Positions 24,521-37,400 of a stretch of DNA of 64,000 bases are shown piece by piece (the first letter of the stretch is position 1; every line of letters starts with the position of its first letter). Source of the stretch: Terebella lapidaria (lineage: Eukaryota; Annelida; Polychaeta; Terebellida; Terebellidae); the NCBI GenBank assembly GCA_949152475.1, contig OX424556.1:60408451-60472450 (forward strand), in the 5' to 3' direction. The notes beneath the pieces are model-generated. The model had not been told where the DNA came from and did not search any database. It worked only from the letters and a program-made list of their open reading frames with translations. Position numbers and translations under genes: made by a program.

Positions 24521-26268
24521 ACTGCCTAGGGCACAGTGCCAACATCCACAGACCAACCAATACCTGAATCAGTACTGCCTAGGGCACAGTGCCACCATCC
24601 ACAGACCAACCAATACCTGACTCAGTACTGCCTAGGGCACAGTGCCACCATCCACAGACCAACCAATACCTTACTCAGTACTGCCTACGACAAGTGCCAC
24701 CATCCACAGACCAACCAATACCTGACTCAGTACTGCCTAGGGCACAGTGCCACCATCCACAGACCAACCAATACCTGACACAGCACTGCCTAGGGCACAG
24801 TGCCAATATCCACAGACCAACCAATACCTGATTCAGTACTGCCTAGGGCAAAGTGCCACCATCCACAGACCAATCAATACCTGACTCAGTACTGCCTAGG
24901 GCACAGTGCCACTATCCACAGAGCAACCAGTACCTGACTCAGTACTGCCTAGGGCACAGTGCCACCATCCACAGACCAACCAATATCTGACTCAGTACTG
25001 CCTAGGGCACAATGCCACCATCCACAGACCAACCAATACCTTACTCAGTACTGCCTACGGCACAGTGCCACCAACCACAGACCAACCAATACCCGACTCA
25101 GTACTGCCTAGGGCACAGTGCCACCATCCATAGACCAACCAATACCTGACTCAGTACTGCCTAGGGCAAAGTGCCACCATCCACAGACCAATCAATACCT
25201 GACTCAGTACTGCCTAGGGCACAGTGCCACCATCCACAGACCAACCAGTACCTGACTCAGTAATGCCTAGGGCACAGTGCCACCATCCACAGAAAAACCA
25301 ATACATGACTCAGTACTGCCTAGGGCACAGTGCCACCATCCACATGCCAACCAATACCTGACTCAGTACTGCCTAGGGCACAATGCCACCATCCATAAAC
25401 CAACCAATACCTGACTCGGTACTGCCTAGGGCACAGTGCCACCATCCACAGACCAATCAATACCTGACTCAGTACTGCCTAGGGCACAGTGCCACCATCC
25501 ACAGACCAACCAATACCTGACTCAGTACTGCCTAGGGCACAGTGCCACCATCCACAGACCAATCAATACCTGACTCAGTACTGCCTAGGGCACAGTGCCA
25601 CCATCCACAGACCAACCAATAACTGACTCAGTACTGCCTACAGCACACTGCCACCATCCAGAGACCAACCAATACCTGACTCAGTACTGCCTAGGGCAAA
25701 GTGCCACCATCCCCAGACCAATCAATACCTGACTCAGTACTGCCTAGGGCACAGTGCCACCATCCACAGACCAACCAATACCTGACTCAGTACTGCCTAG
25801 GGCACAGTGCCACCATCAACAGACCAATCAATACCTGACTCAGTACTGCCTAGGGCACAGTGCCACCATCCACAGACCAACCAATACCTGACTCAGTACT
25901 GCCTAGGGCACAGTGCCACCATCCACAGACCAACCAATACCTGACTCAGTACTGCCTAGGGCACAGTGCCACCATCCACAGACCAACCAATACCTTACTC
26001 AGTACTGCCTAGGGCACAGTGCTACCATCCACAGACCAACCAATACCTGACTCAGTACTGCCTAGGGCACAGTGCCACCATCCACAGACCAACCAATACC
26101 TGACTCAGTACTGCCTAGGGCACAGTGCCACCATCCACTGACCAACCAATACCTGACTCAGTACTGCCTAGGGCACAGTGCCACCATCCACAGACCAACC
26201 AATACCTGACTCAGTACTGCCTAGGGCACAGTGTCACCATCGACAGACCAACCAATACCTGACTCAGT
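24521..26268. repeat. 53-bp minisatellite, about 33 units
   Basis: The unit starts ACTGCCTAGGGCACAGTGCC and contains CCATCCACAGACCAACC and ACCTGACTCAGT. It repeats about 33 times with few substitutions and one slightly shortened unit near 24685. Because 53 is not a multiple of three, the short open frames inside are artefacts. Flanks are unrelated. High similarity between units implies recent expansion or homogenisation. Confidence 0.95.
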
Positions 26269-26449
26269 CGGTCGCTCGGTATCAAATCTCGACACCTTGC
26301 GAGCAAAATTAGTTTTGTCTCGACAAACTGATCGAATGAATCAAATAAATATTCTCACCCAGCATTGCTTCCAATTTTGTTCATGTAATGACTATAAAAT
26401 AAGGGAATGATATCACCTGGTGGCCTATGAACACGTTATGATTGGCACC

Positions 26450-26780
26450 TGAAAACCAACAATCAACCCAGACAACATACATACAACGTTATCATCTGGC
26501 TTTGATCCTATGTCTTTTTACTCATGGGCCCAATGTTGGTCCAACGTTGTCACTTAAAAACCGATAACCATCTTTGGACCAACGATCAAACAATGCATGT
26601 ATTTATGTCGGGCCAACGTTATCATCTGGCTTTGCTCCTACGTCTTTTTTGCTCATGAGCCCATGAGGGCTCACTTAGAAACCAAGAACCAACGTTGGAC
26701 CAACGCTCCACCAATGCATGTTGGTCCAACGTCAGCATCTGACGTTGATCCCACGTTTACTCATCGGCCCAAGGTTGGCT
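26450..26780. repeat. Imperfect repeats around CAACGTTGGTCC
   Basis: Two to three degenerate units of about 130 bases carry CAACGTTATCATCTGGCTTTG, then CTCATG, then near-palindromic GTTGGTCCAACGTT. No coding potential is supported. Confidence 0.6.
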
Positions 26781-28279
26781 CAAAAACTGTGTGCAGTGTA
26801 TTTATTCTGTCTTCTATTGAAGACTAGGTGCATGGAGTGCACATACCATTGGTTCGAAGTTAGTTTTCTTGACCAAGATCATGTCCTCAGGACAAAGGAC
26901 ACCGACTCCCCTCGTACATTTGTAAAGACATTAGGTGAATACCTCCTTGAAAGTTCTCTGCCTACAGCTGCCCACTCAAACTCTGTCAAGAATTCGTAAT
27001 CAAGAACCATTACACGTTTACTCCTACAACGTACATATCAACCAGAAAGAGAACCACCTCAGTTACAAAACATTCAGGGCCCATTGTTACATGTATGGCC
27101 TGATCTATCAAATACAGGGCGACCCACTCAATTTGTTAGACTGATTGAAATCAAACGACATTCATTCATTGATGCAGTGTTTTATAGTTTAGGTGGAATA
27201 CTTACGTCAATTGAACTGGGCCGAATATATGTACCAAATGTCCGAAAAATGTATCTGTATTTATCAATTGGAGCTATGATAAGATATCTGATGGTGCTAT
27301 TTGGAACCCGGGGGTGAGAACATTTTTACATATAGACAAATGTGCATCATGGTGTGTTGACAGCACAACACAAGAAGGAGCACAGTGTCGAGTACGGTTT
27401 TCGCAGGGACATCGTTGCATAGATAGCGTCAACAGCTGATAATTGGCCCGACGTCCTGTCACAGTCCTGAACAAAATTGTTATGGAAATGTTATGTCTTT
27501 TACACTCGTCTCACCGACTGTTCCAGTTACAGTGACGGGGTGATTACGGGCTCGGCTTCACTAAGGCCGTTCAGATGGAGATGAGAGCGAAAACACCTTG
27601 CAGCTAGAGATATATATTTCGGGTATGTTTATACCAAGCTGTGTTGGGGAAAGGACTTTACGGAAAGGTATCGACTGGTCAATAATCATATCGTCAAATT
27701 TGTTCATACTCCGCAGGAAAAAAACAATTCAGCTAACGATTCAAACAACTTTCAATAGAAACTGAAATGACACATATAACTGTCATTGTAAGATATGAAA
27801 GTGGACAGTAGATCTTGGCAATATCGTTTAACCAACGTCGCACGTGGAAGCACTATGGTCCCGCAGACGGTTTCGACAGGTATCGGGCGATAGCTGGGTA
27901 GGCCTAGTCATTGGACTGGGTGGTCAAGACTGGAGTGGACGCTGTTATATGCCGCTTTAGTGTCCGCTAATGGATATCCGTCTCAGGGAGTTGACACATA
28001 TCTGTCTGACGTCCCCGAACATTGCAACTTCATCAAAATGAAAAATAAGATTGGGATTTCAGATATTGCAAAAGTTACCAACACATAGGCCTATTGTGTA
28101 ATACATTGGGGGCAAATGTGCGTGATTGATCAACAATTGTGATCATGCTGCGTCACTTAACGCAACTTGTAATGCCCGGGCCCTCAGTGCACCTCCCGTG
28201 CACTCCCAGGACATCCCCACTGGTATTGGTTTGTTCACTAGGGTCTATTGAATGAAATAATACTTGTGAACAGTAAAAT
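26781..28279. other. Spacer, no gene recognised
   Basis: No exon, RNA or repeat could be supported. Confidence 0.35.
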
Positions 28280-28875
28280 TAGCCCGAAGGCTGAGAAAGG
28301 TTTCCGGAGACATGTATAATGTTGAGCTGGAAATGTTTTTTTTCACCATTATTGCTGTTTTAACATTTCAAGGTCGCTGAAGGTCAAATTCAAGTTCACC
28401 ACTGAAACCGTTATTTATGATATCCCATTTGGGTGTACAGATATTTAGAATCTACCTTGGAGTGTTCTAGAAGTAAGTGTTCCCAATTTACTTCATGCAG
28501 CTCCCAAAAATGAAGAGAACAGAAGATGAAACAAATTCAACAATTTTTTAAATGGCGATTTTTTTTTTTGCTGGAAATGAATAGAAAACTAATAGTAACT
28601 TGGGGGTATCTTTTGAAACAAAAATGTCTGAGAAAACTTGAAACAAATTTTGAGAAATTGGCTGCCAAAGCCCGAAATTGTTTTGTTGTTGTTGATAATA
28701 GCCGTCACTCTGAAAAATGCACGAAATTCTATAAACTAAAAAAAAACTTCCTCTAGAAATATTTTAGGTCTATTTTTTTGTGTGCAAATTAAAAAAAAGC
28801 CCGATCGTAAACTTTAAAGATGAAAATTTTGGAAGACGAAACGCCATGCCAATAGTTCAAAGGACCAAAGGGTGG
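28280..28875. repeat. Another copy of the AGGTCA-containing dispersed repeat
   Basis: It contains GCTGAAGGTCAAATTCAAG, a 'tttttttttt' run, TTTTGAGAAATTGGCTG and the shared end block ACGCCATGCCAATAG near 28840-28855. The open frame at 28526-28756 is a product of the repeat. Confidence 0.6.
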
Positions 28876-29585
28876 TATAGTGAAGAGCAGCCTGTGAACA
28901 TGGGTACCCCTGAATACATTTTCCCGGTTATTATTGCGCAGGTAAGCGACCCATCATATGCTATTTATAGAGGTACCTAACATGTTTAGTAGTTGGGATT
29001 AACCATGAGAAAATTGATCATCCCAGAAGTAACCATGTGCACGACTCACCCTGCTGGGATTATCCCAATTATCGGAGACAGCGAGGTTTGCTACAAGGCT
29101 GCTTTTGTGCTCTGAATAGTAATTGTTTCAATGTGGGTGGGATCCTTGAGGACAAGTCGTGTCCAAGGATTCAACCGGAGGCTAGACCAGCCATATAGCA
29201 AGAGTGCTGCGTGATCAGGACAGGTATATGGCTAGCAGTGGAGAAAGAAAGCATGACATAAATGGATGGTATCTCTGTTTTCCAGGTGGGATCCTATATA
29301 TGTAATGATGGAGAAATTCTGAAACGATAGACCGCGCTCGCTGGCACCCACAAGTAGCGCACCATGTCCCGAGATCGCACGACATAACTACCACTATAAT
29401 TCACGTTTGAAGCGTCGCGTTTGTCAGTCGTGGCCGGGTTCGGACACAGTGACAGCTCTCCGAACGACTAGCAAAGCTGCCACATCAGTTGATGGTTCCA
29501 CGGAGATATGAAATGAATACTGGTGTCGCCAATGCTACAACAGAGACACCAAACAAGTGGAATCGTATTTACAGTTCAGGACAGA
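28876..29585. promoter_or_regulatory. Probable promoter and 5' UTR of cyclase gene 2
   Basis: This is the stretch before the start codon of gene 2. No convincing TATA box was seen. A Met-Lys-stop upstream ORF begins at 29508 and another ATG lies at 29513, out of frame with the main start; both could dampen translation. The transcription start cannot be placed from sequence. Confidence 0.35.
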
Positions 29586-31474
29586 ATGGTAAGTACCTCA
29601 AAGTACAGTTTTAGCAGCAATTATACCGAAATTGACAACTGTCAACAGTGGCACTGCAAATACAAGTGATTACTTGAACAAAACGCTCGCACGAAGATAG
29701 CAGATGTCGTTGTTACGATGACCCCCGGTGGTCACACGTATCCCCGCCGGGTTGTTTGACAATCACTGATGTTGTTTGCAGTACGGGTTTGTCCACTGTG
29801 CCTGGGCAGACATGATCACCTCGCAGTACGGAGAGGAACTGTGGCGAGCCATCATGTAAGTATCTCCCTCCTCTAAACTCTATTTGAAACACTGCGGCGA
29901 TGGTGAACAAAACGCTGTACAGTTAACTTATGTTAATACAGTGCATGCAATACCTTCCTAAGATCGCGAAGAAAAAATCCAACTGTACTGTGTATGCATG
30001 TATTATTATGCTATGTGTTCTATGTCTCATGGGCTCGAGCAGTAGCGAGTCCGGGATCGAGCTCGGGGGCGGATCCTTCCTCATCCACAAACAGTACTCT
30101 GATGACGTCACATGGAGAATGTTCGACGCCACCTCGCGAGTTCTCAGTGCGTATACCCATAGCATTATTACATCATACAGTCGTCTTCCTTATGCCTCGT
30201 ATTGTTAGCGTTGCGTTGCGATGATCATTGCAGAGATGACGAGGGACAAGTGTTTAGAGCACTTTGGAGACCACTTCTTCAAGTATTGCATGGACACGGG
30301 GTATGACCGAGTGTTGAGAGTCCTCGGAGGGAACCTAATGGACTTCCTGAGTAACCTGGACGCCTTGCACGACCACTTCGACTCCGTGTACCCGGGCATG
30401 AAGGTTCCCTCCTTCCGCTGTACGGCCACGGACGACGGCGGCCTGCTGTTGCACTACTACAGCAGCAAGGCCTTCCTGCATCCAATGGTCAAAGGCATCG
30501 TCAAGGCTGCGTCCTTCACCTTGTACAACGTGCGTGTGCGGGTCGAGCTCAAGTCGATGGCCGGAGTCAAGAAGGATCACACTGTGCTCTACATACACGA
30601 GGAGAACGCCTCGGGCTTAGCCACATCAGTCCGCAAGCGCAGCTCGTCCTTAGTGTCCACATCCTGCCGACACCGGACGAGCAGCTGTGCCAAGGACTTC
30701 CAGATGAGCACCAGGACGTTCTGTAAGGCGTTCCCCTTTCATCTCATGTTTAATAGGCAGCTCAGGATAATACAAGCGGGCAAGGCATTGACACGGGTAT
30801 TGAAGTTGCGGGAACGTAGCTCGGACCACTTATATTTCTCTGATCTGTTTCACGTCGCGCGGCCTACTATAGAGATTAATTTCAACTCAATATTAGGTCA
30901 CATAAATACAGTGTTCGCCGTCCAAACCAAATCTGGGACCTTGCAGGAATCTTGCTCTGTGGAAGACTGTAATGAAGACAGAGTAATGAGATTGAAAGGC
31001 CAGATGCTCTATGTTCCAGAATCCGACTCCATCCTATTCCTGTGTTCCCCGCGAGTCTGTAACCTTGACGACTTGAAGGGCAAAGGTCTCTTCCTCAGCG
31101 ATATCCCGCTTCATGACGCCACACGAGACCTTATCTTAATCACACAGGCGCGGCGCCACGAGCGAGAACTTGTCGAGAAGTTGGAGGAGACTTCGAACAA
31201 CCTGAAGAAGCTACAAAGTAAACTACAGCAGGACAAGGGTCGCACGGACGAATTGTTACATTCCATCCTGCCGTCTGAGGTCGCCAACAAGCTGCGGCTG
31301 AACCTGCCTGTTGATGCGGAGAAGTACGAACTTGTTACGGTACTGTTCGCGGATATTGTGTCCTTCACGACCCTATGTGGCAACCCTAAACTCGCGCCCA
31401 TTGATATTGTGCGCATGCTCAACAAGTTATACACTCAATTTGATATGCTCAGCAGTCTGAACGGAGTTTACAAG
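29586..31474 (+). CDS. Gene 2 exons 1-4: H-NOX, HNOBA and signalling helix
   Basis: After Met, the second exon begins YGFVHCAW, the family start. LDALHDHF supplies the proximal haem His (residue 106). The haem-propionate motif YxSxR is YYSSK here (residues 135-139), so its Arg is Lys. HNOBA landmarks follow: [32 protein letters not shown] and [16 protein letters not shown] basic Ser-rich linker lies between the domains. The helix leads to [13 protein letters not shown] and then [10 protein letters not shown], where Asp434 is the first metal ligand. The third exon's acceptor could also be a few bases upstream without changing frame. Confidence 0.9.
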
Positions 31475-34400
31475 GTAAGGCCAACTCCCCGGCGCTATGT
31501 TACTTATGAGTGTTTTATTGCGTTTGTGGAGGATGCTCACGTACGGTAGGTTATTCACCCAGAGCCGTATAATAATATCATCATCTGACACAGACAAGAT
31601 AAACTAAGTATCAATGTATCGGTATCAGCGGTCCGGCAGCTAACTACATGTATACGAGTCTCTGGCGAGAATGTGTGCTCCAATAGAAGACAAGCAATTT
31701 TTTGCTACAGGAAACTTCGAGAGCGCGGTAACCTGGTCCTAAATCCTAAATATCAGAAAATATCATTATAAAAAAATCTCCAGTAATATAGTGCATCAGA
31801 ATATCAGAAATGCATGTGGTATCTGTACAACGTTCAAAATTATCAGAAAAATTATCAGAAATGCATGTGGTATCTATAATGTTTTTGATGTGCCCAATAT
31901 TGACATATACCGGTATACAGAATGTTATTCTTGCACGTGTCAATGATACTGGTTTCTACTGTACATGTAGGTAATACCGTGAAATATACTCCCAGATAAT
32001 TGCAAATCACGACGCCATTGGAAATACGCGTACATGGATATTGGGCATCTGTCCACTAAAACACACCTAGGTTAGGAGCTGCTTGGTCGTGTGGGCATGG
32101 ACACTCCCGTCAATTATTCAAACTGTTACCATGGCAACACGATCTATTGAGTGTTTATGACCTTGCCTGGGGCGGTTGTTCTCATTCCTGGCCTGTACAT
32201 CACCACACCTGGGCTTGGTCTTCCCCCAGTCCCACCCCTAAACAAAACATGGTCGCACACATTGCTGTGCAAAACTGGGCAGTATTTGTCGAATATGTAT
32301 CGTATCATTACACATTCCAATGGTAATTGTTGTAGAACAACTATTGGTCTTCGTGTGGTGAAGCATGGTCGAGGCCTTTCCGCTCCATTTTTATTTCACA
32401 TATAGAAGCACATTTAGCACAAAAAATACTTTGATTGTGTTGTGTGCTCAATATTAGTTGTCACAACCAAGATTGAATGTCGGGGTCAAGCAATATCTCG
32501 TCCATTTTCCCCCTCATAACGGCCCATAGTGCTACGTTTTCAATACATATACCGGTACTTCTATTCCAAAAATTAAAAAGAGGTTGGCAAACTACCATTG
32601 TGTTAAATCAAGCCCAAAATGTATCCTATTCCCGTGTTTGGTCGTGTTTACTTCCACAGCCAATGGTAATTTTGTTGTAATTTTGAACCAGAAGCCACAC
32701 TCGACTACAAGCATGTTTATTCAACACGAACATGCTGCTCTCTAAAGATTCCACAGCTTCGAAAGCAAGCAAATGCACAAAATCGTATGCAAATCCAGAA
32801 ATTCTATAATGGGGTTAAAATTAACATTCTGGTAGATTGGCTACTTTTACAATTTTTGCGATAGAAGTCTGACATATGGTTCCACGTGAAGACGACCATT
32901 TATCATCACAACAATATCTTTTTAAGAAAGGAAAAGAGTGTAAACGCGTTTTCAAAAATCGGAGTGTACTAGTAGTAACATCAAAGATCCTTCGTGTATA
33001 CAGGAGCCAAGCCTACATTTGCATTTGTCTGTGGCAAAGGGCAATGTCGATAGGGCAATCATTTTATCACCAATGTTTCCATGCATGATTAACCATGATG
33101 CTCTGAGCACCTGTCATCAAATTGTGCATTATTTCCTATATATCCTGACATTACCGAGATATACGATTTCTTGACAAACAAAGATCCTTCAATTTTAGCC
33201 AGGAAGGGTAATGACAAGTTGGTCCATATGATGGAAAAGTTGTGCAGACTTTTGTTAGATTCCTTTTGTGTGAAAACTCTTGTATACATGTAGAGCCAAA
33301 AACTATGCTTTTATGGCAATTATTCCTTGTGTTATCACTGATTTCCTGATGAAATTGTCTGTCATCAGGAAACATGTAACTATCAATTCGAATCAGCTCG
33401 AACCAGTCGCAAACGAAACAAGTTAGTCTCAACTTTAACACATTTCAATCAAAGTTTTATTTTGTAAATTTTCGATATAACTCCAGCTGGTAAAAACGTT
33501 ACAATTCCAGGAGGTATAGACGGATCCAGCTCCCCCCTCCAACCCACCGCCGCCGAAAAGTTTTGAATGTGTCCGAAAATAATTAATACTCAGGAATTAT
33601 ATACGATAGCAGGAACTCCCCAAGCTACCGTATATAATATAGAACTCTTTTGAATGCTCCTTTTTCTGGGGCTCTTGAGAGGACACTGAAAACCCGGCCA
33701 GAATGAGTTTGCTTCGAGTTATTCACTCCTCCCCCAAAATTTCGAATACCCCTCTCCCCTCCAGATAATTTCGAGTGACCATGTGTGTATTTACACTCCT
33801 TGAATACATGTACATGTTTCGGGTGAGTTATTCATGAACCTGTTACCGCTTAGTAGAAGATTTTGATATCATTAGAAAACCTGACGTCATACAAGTTTGG
33901 AATCAAAAACACACTTTTCGTCACACTTGAGATTAAAGCCCGAACATTTATATCTGAAGCCACCCTGGTATCATCAGGGGTAGACAGTTTTCAAATATAA
34001 TTGTTTCTACAGTACATCAAATACATGCATAATTACCAAACAGATCATTAAAACAACTTAGAAATCCAAATACAAACCCCAAGAATTAGGTTTGGGACAA
34101 GTATACAAGTCTCCAATCACAAACTACTGAGTTGATGGTGTCCTCGGGGAGGGACAGAATTAACGTCCACCAGCAGTGACACCAGCTGAGTGCTAAAAAT
34201 CGTGTACAGGAAACTCCCGAGGCATTTTATGTGGTGAGACACATTACCCAGTTTATGCTGTGAGATGCATTTCCGTTCAATTGATATTGGGCTGTGTGGT
34301 CCAGATTGCAGGTACGATTCATCTGCAGTAATTATCATCTAGTCTCGTTATTCAGCACGAATTGTGCATAAAACTGGGCCACATGTATTCCGCTGGATCC

Positions 34401-37400
34401 TTGCGATAGCACATGTACAGACACGCCCATGTAGAGTCAGACAGTTCTCAGATATGCACGTGGCAATAAATGGGTGAAAAGATACATCTACCTGTAATAC
34501 ATCCCTGTAGCTATCATTACCGTCCAATGAAACCATCAATCTCTCATGTAATCATTGCAGGGACTCATGCTAATACTCCAGACAGAAGGATATCCCATCT
34601 CAGGGATAGTATGTTCTAATCACCATACTCTATGTTGTATGTCTGTTAATGCTAGGGTATACATAAGAACCATATAGTGTACATAATCTTCACTTGATGC
34701 ATTTCTGCGAAATGCCATTCCTTGTCCATAAAAACTAACCATGGATTTGCATTACCAGCGCGGCGTGTCTCAGAGTAAAAACCGGTAACCAGAATAAGAC
34801 AGGAGGCTGGCAGTCACTGTACAGTGTGAGTTGAGTTTGGACAGGACGAACCCTTATCATATTTAACAGTATAGCCATAACGCCCGTCTTCCAGACACGT
34901 GTCATAATTCCTATGTTCCTGTGACTCTATTCGTCTATTCAGGTACATGCTTGAGAGGCTAATTAAAACAGGGTGGTTTGAAATTGGCTATTTTCTGGTT
35001 GATTGGCACAAATAGCTCTATGTATTTCCAAACTTCGCGTGTTGTCTTCAACTGTGTTTCACATCATCACACATTTTGAGGTCAAATACCTTGATTCGTT
35101 CTTGTGGGATCGTTCTTGGGGTTGTTGATTTCCACTATAGCGACATGGAAAGTCACGAGAAACTTTGTAATGATATGTCAAGATTGTAATCTAACGTTCT
35201 CGACAACCTAGTAAGGCATGTGACACCTCGGAATACAACACGATGATTTCATCGTCGTTAGAAAGTTGTTCTAATTAGAAAGCTACTCAGTTTTGGCTTC
35301 CATTGTAAACATGCATCGGATGGTGAACTGACAAGATCGAGTTCACATCATGAACTGGTAGGATGCCATGAGATGCATCTGTTTGTGATCATGAAACTAA
35401 CCTCAGATGACTCTATATCATATTTACCACAAAATTTGCAATAGACACGGAAGTAATACCAAGTCTACGCGAACAACACAGCTTAGACGAGTGCCTTATC
35501 TAATGCTAAGCCATGTGTCAGAAAAAATGGGTTTTCATGGAAATTCATGAACCCCACGAGGCGTCAAAATTATATGAGCTTTCCCTGCCAGACATGTGTC
35601 ATCAAGGATTGCGAAAAAAAAAATGCAAATAAGTCTTGCTGCATGTTTGTTTTAATTAACATGTATCATCAACCGGATCTGGATAACTTTCATATAATTT
35701 CTTGAAAGTCAGCTGTTACAGTCTTGGACAAACATACGTGTAATCATATATCCTTATCACATCAGAGACCACATAGCTGGGCACTTCAGTGAGCGAGGTC
35801 TTGCAACTCGCAACACACTTGCAACTCGCTCTGGATAGGCCTGAACACAATATATTGAAATCATCACATCTGTTGTCTTATCTACATATAATTGAAAGGT
35901 TAGAAATCTTGTCAATCCTCAACCTTAGATCTGATTACTTGGAAAAATTAGAGAAGCACGTTGGACGCATGACTGTCAAGAGATATGATAATCTATCTCG
36001 AGCAAATATGAGCACATTTATAAATGGTGCATCTTTTGATTTTATAATTTTCATACATAAAATTAAATCATGTCCCACTATCAGTGTGGTAGATTCTGTT
36101 GAGAGATTTAGTTTTTCCCCCTAAAACTCATGATGGAATATTGGATCATGATGAAAACATATCTTTACTACAGATTACGACATGAAACCGGCCAGACACC
36201 AGACGTAATTTGCTTTTCTTTGTCCAAGATGGCAACACAGGTAGATCGCGATTAGGTCTCAAACGAATAACGTGCGAATGACAAAACTGGCGGGAAAGCT
36301 GGTATTTTCGTTGGGTAATCATACACGGAAGATGTTGTTTAAACTAGAACATTAGCACGACAGTCACCTGTGTGTAGCTCTGGCTAGCTGCACTCGACAC
36401 TAACCCACTTGCACCTGGGCTAACGAGACCATGGGTCAGTCTGTATGTGTCGCACGCTTGGTGCCAGAAAAACTGCTCTTACATCATGTACATAAAGCCC
36501 ACCTACAGGTCTTTGATGAGTTGATTTGCTGATCTGCTGTCTTTGCTGATTCACTGAAATATCGCCAATCGAGTCTTGCAGAATTGGCCAGCAAGTTTTG
36601 TATGCGAAAATATGATTCGAGCCTTACAACCATATTGCTCTGTTTATACAAGAATTTCACAAGGCCATATAGGAGTTTTGACATTCCTTATAGCGTGCTG
36701 CTTCTCACCACTCTCAAACGAGAAACGTTTACCGGTTCATTGTATTTTACAATTGCAGGTCACTCCTTTTGAAAAAAATTAGTTGCCGATGTTAATCAGT
36801 AACAAATCGCAATTATCAATATTGTGGAAACCAAATGAATTGTTAGTGTAAATGACCCATTTGTAAATACTGATTGGCCAATCTAAGCCATACACATGTA
36901 GTATGTATAAAACATTAATTTAGGTGAGCACTGTGTAACGTACCAAAGACGATTTCAAATTTCACTTCTTAAACATGTATATCCCTGACATTCCCGAGGT
37001 TTAAGATTTCCGACAAACAAGGGTGCTGAGGCTATAGTCATGTAGAATAATGGCAATTATTCTGATGTGCACCGACACTTTGAAAATACCGTGTCTGTAT
37101 ATGAACAGTTTATAGGTGAGCTGGGTAGAGATGTATTTATCAACCTATTAGAAAACGTAACGTCACACACTGAATGAATGGAATTCTAACATGGTGACGT
37201 CAGAGGACTCTTAGCATTTCAGTCATTTCAAAAGGTGTTATATCAGTTGATATACGGCCCTAGGGCCTATATCAGATTTCGTTTCCAGTAGCAACGGCCT
37301 ACAAAAACGTCATGACCGCAACAAATGTGTGTAGGCATGGTAATGTTTATTTCCTAACAATCATTCACCATGTTAGAATAGAAATAATGTCTAGATTTGT

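Noticed and set aside
24536..25133. Open frames of 75-80 residues in the 53-bp array
   Set aside because: Period 53 shifts the frame at each unit; the frames exist only because the unit lacks stops in places.
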